Below, one piece after another: positions 35,031 to 46,500 of a DNA stretch of 64,000 nt (positions within the stretch are counted from its first letter, which is position 1; each line of letters begins with the position of its first letter). The position numbers and the translations under genes are program-made. Source of the stretch: Hedera helix (taxonomy: Eukaryota > Streptophyta > Magnoliopsida > Apiales > Araliaceae); assembly GCA_947179155.2 (NCBI GenBank), contig OX359270.1, positions 6,274,077 through 6,338,076 of the forward strand. The letters run 5' to 3'. Below the pieces are notes generated by a model that did not search any database, was not told where the DNA came from, and saw only the letters and a program-made list of their open reading frames with translations.

Positions 35031-37074
35031 ATCATTGTATGTAGTTCACGAAATATAATTATTTTTTTTACATTGTATCAAAAAAATATAAAGTTTTAAA
35101 TAATTGACTCAGTGTTGACTTGTGACTAACTAAAATGATTTGGTAAAATTATAAAATTATTGTGATAAGATTACTTAATGGTTTGTTATATATAATTATT
35201 GATAAGTATAGATAACTTCAAGAATAATGGATATTTGAAAATTCTCTATATTTCTTTACTTTTCGTTTTCATGGTCTTTCACCATTCTTTAAGTTTCACA
35301 TATAAATGATTCAAATTAAGAAAAGAATGGAAAGATAAGATGGGCACCTTAAGTAAAGATGAGGGTAGAATTTAAAGCAATTAAAATTCTCTGGCGATGA
35401 AACAATCCCTCAAGTAAAGTTTGTCCTTTCAGAATTGGTGAAGTAATATGATTTGGTAAGAGCACCTCTCATATTTTAGTTCTAATAGAATAAAAATAAT
35501 TAAAGCAGTATGAATCAGTAAATAATCATCTAAACAATTATAAATTCAACTAAAACTATGTAATTTCAATAAATAAATAATTTTTACAATCAAAACTCAA
35601 ATATAAAACCAAAAACGAAAGATCTGCAAATTTATATAACATAGTACTGTCAAATATAGAAAGAAAAAAAATATTTAGCAAAAAAAAAATTTATAAGAAA
35701 ATAATATTTTAATTATAAAAACACACATCTTATTCAAAATTATGAATAATTACGTAAAAATATATGAATAACAATACTGGTATACCTGCTGTTAAACATA
35801 GCTTTTTAAGGAATAAGTGTTAGTCCAGGGGTGTGCTGGCCAACCACCCATATTTTTTTAAAATTAATTTTACGGTTATCATGTTTTAAAAAAAATTACA
35901 TATATTATTAATACAATTAATTGTATAATTTTAAATTTTAATAAATTTAGGTATTATATAGTATAATGTGTTATATTCTAAGCAATTATGATAAGCCAAA
36001 AACAAAAATTCTTTTAGAAGTTACTTTTTCTATTATATAGAAATTGGTTGTGTTTTTTTTTTTTGAATAATTTACAAATTTGGTTAATTATTATAAATTT
36101 GTATAGTACTTATACTAGTTTGAATATATATGAAAGAAAAAGATATTTTTTTTAATATTATTATTAGAGATAGGAATATTTTAAAATTTGGATAGCATTT
36201 AATTAATATAAATTTGGATAGTACTTATGCTAATATTAATAGGAAAGCTGAATCAAAAAATTGTGAATTCAAAAATTGGTGAAACCAAACCAAATTTGTG
36301 CTTTTAATTATAATGTTGATTACATTGAAAGATGGAAGAAGGGGAGGTTGATTAGGGTTAGGTCTTTTCCACTTTTAATTTTTCTAAACACTTTAGTTGC
36401 TTAAAATATTGGACTCTCTAAGAGAGCTTTATTTTGTGAGAGTGAAAAAGAAATTTATTAAATTTAGGCTTATTATTATTATTATTGGTGGAAAAAGTTT
36501 AAAAGTATTAGAGTGTATATATGAGAATGCTTTTATTTTGTGATAAGAATTTCTCTCTTCGGACCATTATATTGATATTAATATCTAATAGCAGTATCTT
36601 ATGTAGCTAATTTAAAAGAAAATTAACCGATTCAAATCATATTTTTGCAAACAAACGTATTATTCTTTCTTAATTGCTTTCTTTTCCTCCCTTTTAAAGG
36701 TACCAAGCAAGGGAATGTAATTCTCTGTTGGTACGTTTATTTTCCTTCCATTCATTGAAATTTGAAAGGAATAAGAATACTTGGTATCAAGCAATTTAAT
36801 TCATGGGCCCAATACATTAAACAGTTTTTTTTATGAATTAGGATCCATAAAAACTTCGTCACTATTACATTTATTCTTTAACTTCTCGTAAAATGCATTC
36901 AACGACAGACAACACATTAATATTCGTTGCAAACACAATAAAATTCATTTTAAATAATTGTTTTTGTAATATTTGTGTCTATTAGGAAATATTAGAAATA
37001 GGTGTAATGGATTGGAAGGAATACTAATCCCATTTTATTTCCTTATTTCTTATGCTCCATCTTAAGTCTCACTC
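35031..37074. other. AT-rich intergenic sequence, no gene
   Basis: No domain-bearing open frame is present. At 36106 and 36211 the phrase AATTTGGATAGTACTTAT-like recurs, suggesting a small local duplication. Nothing further is supported. Confidence 0.35.
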
Positions 37075-38225
37075 TTCGTTCTGCGAAAATTTTGGTGTGC
37101 TTCTCGTGCATGCTGCTTTCCGATTTCCCACCTTGCTTTCCTTTTGTCATCGCACCAGCCAAGTCTTTTGGAACCGTCGCCTTCCAACTGGACCTTTAAA
37201 TTGCTTTTCAACTGGACCTTTAAATTGCTTTTGTTTATATATTTATTTAAGAACAATAAATATATAAAAACAAAATACTAAATATTTTATTCTCAGTATG
37301 GTATGGCCCTCAATTGTAGTGCTAAATTACTTTTGAAGAACTTTAACATTCTAGATATATAAAAAAATCCGAGCAGCAAAGTACGAGAAAAAAGAACAGA
37401 GGAAAAGTAAATAAGTACTAATTAATAAAAGTGATGACTATTTACACTTTTATTAAACACAAATTTGATAGCCCGTGTGAGACATGGGCCAGTTTATATT
37501 ATTTTTTTCACAAATATTTGATAATTTTTTAATTAATATATATTTATTAATTTTTATCGACATAATATATATATAATGTTGAAGAACATTTGGATCAACA
37601 TCATATTTACAATTGTATTATATTGTTAGAATTTAAGAACGAATAATAGTACACTCATACAGATATTATATGAAGAACAAAAAAATATTAACACACAATA
37701 TATTCAGGTTCACCAATTTGGCTAGTCCTATTTGTTGATGTATTCGTAATATGTCTTACACGCTCTATATTGATCTACACACCAAACAATATTTTATAGT
37801 AACTAGATAACCTTAACTGCTATAACATGTGTTCAAACTTAGTAAAATCCAAGACCGAACTGCTAATAAATCTCCAAACCAAACCCCCAAATACCTTGTC
37901 GCGGTATCTATTAGTTAAACCCGCAGAAGTAAGAATCAATCACAACATATATGATCAAAATTTACAATATAATTGTCAAGAAAGAACTTTGAATTATTAC
38001 ATATCATTTAGTACTTCAAGAACAAATTTTCCACTTCCTACGTGACTGAAGTGAAATTAATTGCAATTATTAGTTATTGTATTAAATATAATAATGTTCG
38101 CCTGATTTAACTCGAAGTCTGAGTTAACTCATGATCACTCGATTTAACTCATTATTAGTTGTCAATTAAAATGAGTTAATTCGGGTGGTCATGAGGTAGG
38201 ATCGTTGGTCGAATTTCTATATCAT
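37075..38225. repeat. Duplicated block D (partners: 28320-28415 and 33660-34290)
   Basis: Positions 37090-37215 match block A (CTCGTGCATGCTGCTTTC, CAAGTCTTTTGGAA, CCTTCCAACTGGACC). Positions 37275-38225 match block C. Joining A-type and C-type sequence makes it a mosaic. A short direct repeat (CAACTGGACCTTTAAATTGC) occurs twice at 37186-37225. Confidence 0.6.
37624..37945. mobile_element. ~320-bp insertion in block D, probable retroelement piece
   Basis: Comparison with block C shows that this segment is extra. It opens TGTTAGAATTTAAGAACG, LTR-like, and includes GTTCACCAATTTGGCTAGTCC. No clear target duplication was found. It could be an LTR fragment. Confidence 0.35.
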
Positions 38226-39014
38226 TGACTCAGTTGTTAGATGAGTTCATTCAATTACAAATTAAAATTTTAAACTCAATAAGTAGAATCGGTTGATACA
38301 TAAGCTCATTCATTAATTTGCTCTCCTAAAAGATGTAAAATCCATTATTTTTTCCAATATTACGTGATGATTTAAATGTGCAAACATATTCTATTGATTT
38401 TTGTTCTCCCAAGAGATGTAAAATTCATTACTTTATTGATATTAGGTGATAATTTAAGGTGAAAATAATCTTTTGATTTGATTGTAAACGGTTGATCATG
38501 AATCATTAAACTGAGTTTGAGGTGAGTTAACGACGAGTTGTAGTGGAGGTTTGTTTTGTGGAATGTTTCAACTGTTCATTTTTTGTATAACAACTCTTTG
38601 TTTTCACCAATCACATATATCCACTTTGTTTTTTCCTCCTGTAAAATTTTAATGTGACTCTCCTTTTTTTTTTTGGACCATTCTTCTCCGAAATTAATCG
38701 GTATAAATTATTTGATAATGAATTGAAGAAGGTAAGAACAAGATCTTAAAGTTAAGAGATTGATGTAGAGATAGATTCATGAGTTTACAACTCAATTTAA
38801 ATATAAGATGAAAAGACCCAATAAATATTTAAGCCATGAACACTATAACAAATGACATTAAAAATGATATGTATATCATGTCATATAAAAATTGCCAAAA
38901 ATTATAAAGCCACTATTTATTTAAATAATTTCTTTATAATTTTTTAAAAAAATAAAAAAAAGACAAAAAAAATAAACGTATTATCTCAAACTTGTATTAT
39001 TTAATGTGACACTT
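38226..39014. other. Intergenic, weak ~80-bp tandem repeat
   Basis: AGATGTAAAATCCATTA and AGATGTAAAATTCATTA start two imperfect ~80-bp units at ~38332 and ~38412. No gene was recognised. Confidence 0.4.
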
Positions 39015-40026
39015 TTTATTTCCATCAAAAATCAAACTGATATTATCATGCCTTGGTGGGTATAGAATTCCCAAAGCCTTCTGGACAAATGGACACTCCG
39101 TGATGTGAAATTTTTGAATATGATTAATCTAATAATTGAGATGGAAATGCTGTCAAAGGTCTCACTGAAAACATAAACCTACAGTCATACAATGATAATT
39201 CATTGCCTTTAATAAAGGTGGTGCTAGGGGTGTTCAATCAATCAAATTAGCCTTCTTGAATGGGATATGATTAATTATTTCTCTACTTGATATTTTGGTT
39301 CTATTTTAGCTAATTGATAATTTTAAAGTAATATTTATGTTGATAAAATAAGTATATATGTTTACAACAATTTATATTTATTTTAGCAATATTTTAAATT
39401 TCAACAACTGACACTTATTATTCTGATGTTATAATTAATGGAATAGGATCCCTCTAGTACATCTATACTTTATTTATGTGAATACACATTTAACGATATA
39501 AATGTTATTTTTAGTGACATATTCAGTAACATAATTATTTGTGAAGAATTTAATTGTGTTGCTAATTATTTATGACATTTTTTTTGTTAAATATAATATT
39601 TGTGTAGTTGAATGTGTATTGAGAGAAATTGCTCTAACAGTATTACCAGTCCTGTGTTATTTTATTGTTAATTTACAGAGTGGTCCAAATTTATAGAATT
39701 AGCATCCCCTCCTTTACACTTATCTTAAAATTTTCTTAATATATATTTAGCGACACAAATATTACTTTTAGTAACACTTTCAGTGACATAATTATTTGAG
39801 ATAAATTTTATTGTGTCTCTAATTATTTACAATGAATATTATTTTGTCATTAATTATAATATTTAATTTATATCGCTAAATGTATATTAAAAAAAATTAA
39901 AAATAAATATAATGAGAGGAATCCTAACCCAAACTGATGTCAACTCATTGTCTCCATGTCAGTAATAATGCATTATCAACCGTCATATTTTATTAGAACT
40001 TTATGTTAAACATTTATGTTATTATT

Positions 40027-40240
40027 AGGAGTATTCAAAAAAATCGGTTCAATCAGTTTTTTGTGTATATTGAATTGGACGATTCGATATAAATAGTAAT
40101 CGGTTTGATATACTGGTATAACCGATTCGGTATCGGTTCAGAGCTTTGATAGTCCGGTATATCCCGAACCGTACCGGTTATCTTATTTTTTATTTTTTAT
40201 AATAATAATTATTATTATTAATTAATTAATTAATTAATTA

Positions 40241-40277
<37 letters not shown>

Positions 40278-40415
40278 TTTTTTGATAAAAAAATTGGTAC
40301 CAAACAGGTAAACCGGTTTGGTATGCCAGTTCAACCAGTATCAGTACTGATTTTTGAATAAATTCAGTATCGATTCGGTCCGGTCTGGTCCAGTTTTAAC
40401 CGAATGAACACCCCT
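40027..40415. mobile_element. 389-bp TIR MITE inserted in block B
   Basis: The left end AGGAGTATTCAAAAAAATCG and the right end (reverse complement AGGGGTGTTCATTCGGTT) form an imperfect inverted repeat. The interior repeats CGGTTTGGTAT and CCGGTTTAACC-type words. Block A at ~27305 (GTTAGAGTATTATTG) shows the uninserted site. The target duplication is not clear. A partial second copy of its right part lies at 40912-41126. Confidence 0.7.
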
Positions 40416-40778
40416 AAGTATTATTGTCTTTTATACTACCTCTTATTCAAAATTAGAGATATAATTTGATTTTAGAGGGTCAAACAACAATATATTAAAT
40501 TTCAAAATTGTTATGACTCATAAAAATTTAAAAAAAAATAAATTTTATTGTTAATAAATTTTATTATATATTATACAATTATAATAATTGTATCAACTAA
40601 AATTAAATAAATTCCAACTGAACCTGTAAATTGCTTTTCAAAAGCATGCATGTACATAAAATTATTCTTTTCTTATTATGCTTTTAGCATGCTAAGTATG
40701 AGATTGAAATTAATATGAGTTTTGCGATATTTTCCAATTAAAGATTCATAAATACGATTTATTTAACTTTTAAAAATA

Positions 40779-40848
<70 letters not shown>

Positions 40849-41570
40849 TATAATTAATTGTACTTTTAGATGTTTATAAGTTTATACACTACTAAGAGGG
40901 GTGGACCAATACCGGTATATCCCAAATCGTACCGGTTGTACATGTTATTCTATTTTTTATTTTTTAAAATTATTATTATTAATTAATAATAATAATAATA
41001 ATTTTCTGTAAAAAAATCGAGAAACCGATTCGGTATACTAGTTCAACCATTATCGATACTGATTTTTGAATAAATTCGGTATGGTTCGGTCCGGTCTAGT
41101 CCAGTTTAAACCGAATGAACACCCCTAAGTATTATTGTCTTTTATACTACCTCTTATTCAAAATTAGAGATATAATTTAATTTTAGAGGTCAAACAACAG
41201 TATATTAAATTTCAAAATTTTTATGGCTCATAAAATTTAAAATAAAATAAATTTTGTAATTAATAATTTTTATTATATATTATACAATTATAATAATTGT
41301 ATCAACTAAAACTAAATAAATTCCAAGTGAACTTGTAAATTGCTTTTCAAAAGCATGCATGTACATAAAATTATTCTTTTCTTATTATGCTTTTAGCATG
41401 CTAAGTATGAGATTAAAATTAATATGAGTTTTGAGATATTTTTCAATTAAAGATTTATAAATACAATTCATTTAAATTTTAAAAATATAATATATATATA
41501 TATATATTGTAATTAGTTGTACTTTTAGACGTTTATAAGTTTATACACTACTAACAGGGGCGGACCAATA
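40154..41570. repeat. Tandem duplication joining a hAT end to a MITE interior
   Basis: Unit 1 (40154-40911) and unit 2 (40912-41570) both start CCGGTATATCCC. They run through the MITE right half and host sequence to CTACTAA plus the first ~20 bases of the hAT element. The junction at 40912-40915 is CCGG, shared by the hAT end (AATACCGG) and the MITE (AGTCCGG). The length difference is mainly in AT and AAT runs. Confidence 0.8.
40781..40844. repeat. (AT)32 microsatellite
   Basis: An uninterrupted 64-bp AT dinucleotide run within unit 1 of the tandem duplication. Unit 2 has a much shorter run at ~41489. Confidence 0.95.
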
Positions 41571-42248
41571 CCGGAGGCAGTGGGGTCTGCGTCCCCAATG
41601 AATTTTGATTAAATCTTAAATATATATGGGGTACCTATTTGCATATTTAAAAAAATATACACCAATAATAATTAATATTTTATTCATCTTACTAAATGAG
41701 TTTCATTTTGACTTTTTAAAGTTAATCTTTAAAATTTAAAAATTTAAAGCTATAAAATTTAATTTTATTCTGACAATGCAATCATAAATATTACTCTCTA
41801 TTTCACAAAAATGAATCTGCTTTGCAAATTTTATGAATTTTTAAAGACGTATTTTTTGTTTCATATATTAATTCTTACATTACTAAGTGTTTAGTTTTAT
41901 GTTGATGGTATGAATTGTTATGATGAATTTAAGAATGTGGTATAATTTTATAATACCAATAAAAAAATGCACCCTTTTTTAGGAAAATAATAATCTCTCT
42001 TTATTTCAGTTATAATATGTCACAAATAAATTTATCGGACATTAGTATTTCATTACATATATTGTTTTCTTTGCCAAAGAGAATTACTAAAAATTAACCT
42101 TTTATGCATTAAACATGTTATGTATTTAGAATTTCTCTTTATATATGAATGTACTTCTTTTTTTCTTCTTTTTTTTTTGGGTTAAAAATGTGTCCTATTA
42201 AAAGTACAAACTCGACCCTACAACATAAAATTTCTAGATCCGCCACTG
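41555..42248. mobile_element. Non-autonomous hAT element, 694 bp
   Basis: The termini CAGGGGCGGA and TCCGCCACTG are the classical hAT inverted repeat. They are flanked by 8-bp target copies ACTACTAA (41547-41554) and ACTATTAA (42249-42256), one mismatch apart. Block A near 28610 has a single TACTACTAAATAAAATC, the empty site. No transposase coding is present. Confidence 0.9.
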
Positions 42249-42780
42249 ACTATTAAATAAGTTCATATATACAAATATTTCATTTGAAAGGTTTCAGGTT
42301 TACATTAATTGTCGAACAATTGTGTGCAAATTTTTTATTACATGTATTGAATTATAAGAAAAGAATAATTTTATGTACACAAATTATACATAAATAATTG
42401 TGCACGAATGGTATAAGACGTGTAATGTATACCAATAAGATGTGTAAAGAATTCAAGTGGGAGGTCCGACTTCCTATTTTCTATTTGAGTAATGTTATAG
42501 ACACAAACTATAAACAAAAAGTAGTGTACAAACAGTATAAATAAGAGAGAAAATAGGAACTAGGACCTACTATTAGATATTTTACATATTTTTATTTGTA
42601 AGCAATACGTGATGTCTTATTTTTGTGTATAATTTGTGCACATAATATATATTATTCTTTCTATTTTTTCTTATATGATTTGTTTACGATTTTTGGTGTA
42701 AAGTTTCTGGGTTAGAACTACTCATAAGAAAATGTTGTAAAGACTTAATAAACCTGATCAATAATTTAAGAGTAATTCTA

Positions 42781-43426
42781 TGCGCACAAACTGTGCACAA
42801 ATTTTGCACTAAGAATTATGCACAGACACTATTATCACATGTATTAGATAGTAAAAGAATGATGTAAAAAAATAGTAAATCTTATCAACAATTTAAATAG
42901 TAGTACCCACATACTATTTTTTTTCTGTGTTTGTACACAATTTTTATGCAAATAGAACTACTCATAATTTAATAGTCCGTATACTACTTTTTATTCTATT
43001 TGTACGCACTTTGTACATAGTTTGTTTAGATAGAATTACTCATTATGAGTTATACTCTTCGCTCAGGAAATTAATAGTCTTTTGGTATTTTATTATATGT
43101 TGATATTGCTATACAAAAAATAATGTTATTAGACCAAATAAGCATTTAACACCATTTTACATTTTAAGTTATACTTATTACTTTGTCTTGGCAATAACAT
43201 CTTTGCTCGGATAGTATCAATGGTTTTTTTTTTTCTATTAAAAAAATGTTATTCCTATTAAGAACTGCATTTACCACACACTTATACATAATTTTTCAAT
43301 AATTAGATTTGAGGTCCTACGTTGCAGTGTTATGGTTTTCTACGTTTTAAAAATGAATATTTATCTTGACTGAATTTCAAGCCAGAATATCACAGCGCAA
43401 TGCACATCGTAACATATATCCATGCA
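42781..43426. other. Upstream region of the ankyrin-PGG gene
   Basis: Old repeats of the type GTGCACAAATTGTACATA recur between 42360 and 43030 and probably belong to a degenerate MITE family. From 43100 on the sequence is unique-looking promoter DNA of the downstream gene. Confidence 0.4.
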
Positions 43427-43434
43427 TATATAAA
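43427..43434 (+). promoter_or_regulatory. TATA box of the ankyrin-PGG gene
   Basis: TATATAAA lies 83 bases before the ATG at 43517, a normal plant spacing (transcription start expected ~30 bp downstream, leader ~50-60 bp, C/T-rich). Confidence 0.6.
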
Positions 43435-43516
43435 CGTGTGTTGTAGCTACTTAGCCTCTTCATCTTTACTTCTATAACTACCACCTCTTTACCCTTCAAT
43501 TTTCTCTTTAATTTCC

Positions 43517-46500
43517 ATGGCTATTGATTTGGATGCAGAGCTATACCACGCTCTCATTAAGAAAGATGAGAGTAAGGCACTTTCGCTTTGCAAAAATCTT
43601 CCAGAAGAGGAGGGTCCTATGCACGTAATAACCATACACAAGGACTCAGTCCTCCATGTTGCCTTATACTCCATGCAGGTGAATTTAGTAGACAAATTGT
43701 TGGCTAAGTTGTCTAAAGACCATAAGTTAATGATGCATGCAAATGCCGTTGGAAATACTGTTCTCCACGAGGCAGCCACTTACGACGAATTTCAATCCGT
43801 CGCTCAAAGGATGCTGGAGCTACAACCCCAGTTACTAACTGCCCTGAACGACAACAAGGAAACGCCTCTTTTTCGTGCAGCCCGTTATGGCAAAATGAAG
43901 ATGTTCAAGTTTCTTGTTGAGCAGCTGAACCAGATTTCTGAGAAAGAAGAAATGGCGAAGGAATTTCACAAGAAGGGTGATGGTAGTACTGTACTTCATG
44001 CAGCCATTGCAGCCGAACATTTTGGTATGTGTTTTTATTTTCTAATTAGTCCCACTAATTCTTACACGCATTATTTGATTTATATTTCTTAGTTATGTCA
44101 CAACGATTCTTCACTTTACAGTTCCCATATATGACCCTCGATTTTAGAATAAGGATATGGACACTAGACACTTCATTTTAATGTAAAAAGTTGATAAAAT
44201 TAAATAGTATTCATGTCAAGTTCTTTAAAATACCATATTCACTTGGGCATTTCATCCAAATTCTTGTACCGTACGTAAATTTTTAGTTAAATATAGCTTT
44301 CAATTTGGGACTATGATCCCTTTCAAAACACTTTTCACCAAATTTTTTTCAATAAACAATTAGCCATAGATATATTGTTTTTAGTGGTGGGATCAACAAC
44401 ATAATTATTTGAAAGAAGTGTTATTGTGTTACTAAATGTATTATTTTTTGTTAATAAATATCTTTTAGGGGAATTGGATAGAAAATGTAATTTAGTGATC
44501 CTTTAATTTGGTGCCTGCCAAAATGTGGGTGTATGTAAAGTTTTGAACGGTTCACATATATATGTTTATTTGTTAGTACTATAAAGTCATTAACACACAT
44601 CATCAAAACAAATTACTCCCTTCGTCCTCAAAAGGATAACTAAAAGTATAATTATTTTTGTCTTCAAAAGACTGAGATAAAATACATAAAGTGAAGGATA
44701 GGTAATTATATCATTTAATGGGGTCCACTCGTATAAAAAATAAAACTACTCATCACTTTATAATTTTTGTGGGACCAATAAGGAGAAATTTAGAACTTTA
44801 TTTACTTTATTTTTATTTTTCTTACTATGTGTGAAATTTATATTTTGTTCATGGAGAACATTTTTGCATGCTGGCCCATTGCTTTAAGGATCCGGCTCCT
44901 TTGAAGTTTATAAGGTAATCCAAAATTTGGAGTTCCTTAAATTTAGACCATTTATTTTAAATTTAAGGTTAAGATATTACCACATCATTCTTAATTAAAT
45001 TTAATAATTATTATAAATCCAACTCATCCAATAACTCACACAATATTCTCTTTAATTTCATCATCAGTCCGCAACAAATTGGTCTTAGATAATCAATGAC
45101 AGAGGGGTTTACCACTTTGCATATGAAAATCAGAATTACTGAAAATTGTAAACGATTGATATTCGACGCATTATTTCATATTTGAATTACCAATGAATCT
45201 GACCTAGAATTATTTAATAGTACGATGATCTAAGCTCTTTTTCTCAGTCTCTACGTTTTAATGAATGGACTGTCCTGGAATTATCCTTGATCGGCATTAA
45301 TTTGTTGAGCTATTTTCTAGATTATTTTTATTTTATTTTTAATTTTTTTGTCGAAGTTGCAAGATGGTGGGGATAAACAAAAAATTCATGTAAATTAATT
45401 CAAAACTCCACAATAGTAATCATAATTTAAAGGTTTATACTATAAAAAAATTAAAATTAAAATCGAAATTGCTTGATGGGAATTAAACAAAATACTCATA
45501 GGGAAGATGCGCATAAACAACTTCCATGTAAGAGAAGGAGTCGTGGGGATGGAGGGATTCTGGGAGGAGAGTGAAAAAACTTGCGCCCTGATTAAGGGAT
45601 AAAATTAGATAGGGATGAAAGAGAAGGTGTGAGTTGGTGGATGACTAGACTATTTTACGATTATTAGTTATAATTAATAATGACATGGTATTATTTTAAC
45701 ACTTGACATTAAATGAATGGTCTATATTTAAGCAAATCCAAATTTTAGATTACCCTAGAAATTCCAAATTTTAGCTTTAGTATCATCGGACTTGTTAAAA
45801 AAAATAAATTGTATTTTAACCGGATCCTTTTAGGGTAAAATTTGCACCAACTTGACCGTAGTAAGTTCTATATAACTTATTATTGCATTCATTATTAAAA
45901 AAAAAATTACATTGATAAGTTATATAACTTTTTATTGCAACGGTTAATGCAATATTTTTCTATACTTAATGCAATGAAAAGTTATATGAACTTATTAGGG
46001 TGAATTTAGTGTCAACTTTATTATAACCGGATCCATTTTAACCATAATAAAATTTAATTTTTGCTGATCAAAAAAAGAAAAAAAAGCAGCTAGTTTAAAT
46101 ATCCGATCGAGCAACTCCTTTTTTCCAGATTTTTAGTTGGTCCAATGGCAAAAGTGTCCCTTCAAGTCGTGATCAATTTCAATTTGACCCTTTAAGTAGC
46201 AAAATTTCAATCGATTTTTTTAAGTGGTCAATTTGATTCAATTGAGTCATTCATGACAAAAAATTTAATTGATTCGAAGCCAATGTCATGAGTCATTAAC
46301 TGAATCAAATAGGTCCCTTGAAGGCTCCATTAATAATACTATCACTTAAAGAGCCAAATTAAAATTAAGTGACAATTTGGCGAGATATTTTTGTCATTCA
46401 ACCTTTTTATTTTATCTTAATTTTTTTTTCTTGAAATATTAACAGAGTTGGCCATTTGGATTGCGAGAAAGTACGAATATTTATACGACAAAAAAGACGC

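Larger units (their letters stand above)
39015..42780. repeat. Duplicated block B (partner: 26127-28970)
   Basis: Colinear with block A but with added insertions. These are a MITE at 40027-40415, a ~700-bp tandem duplication at 40154-41570 and a hAT element at 41555-42248. The A copy shows the empty sites. Confidence 0.7.

Noticed and set aside
43489..44020. Minus-strand frames overlapping ankyrin exon 1
   Set aside because: They are antisense of a clearly coding exon with ankyrin signatures.
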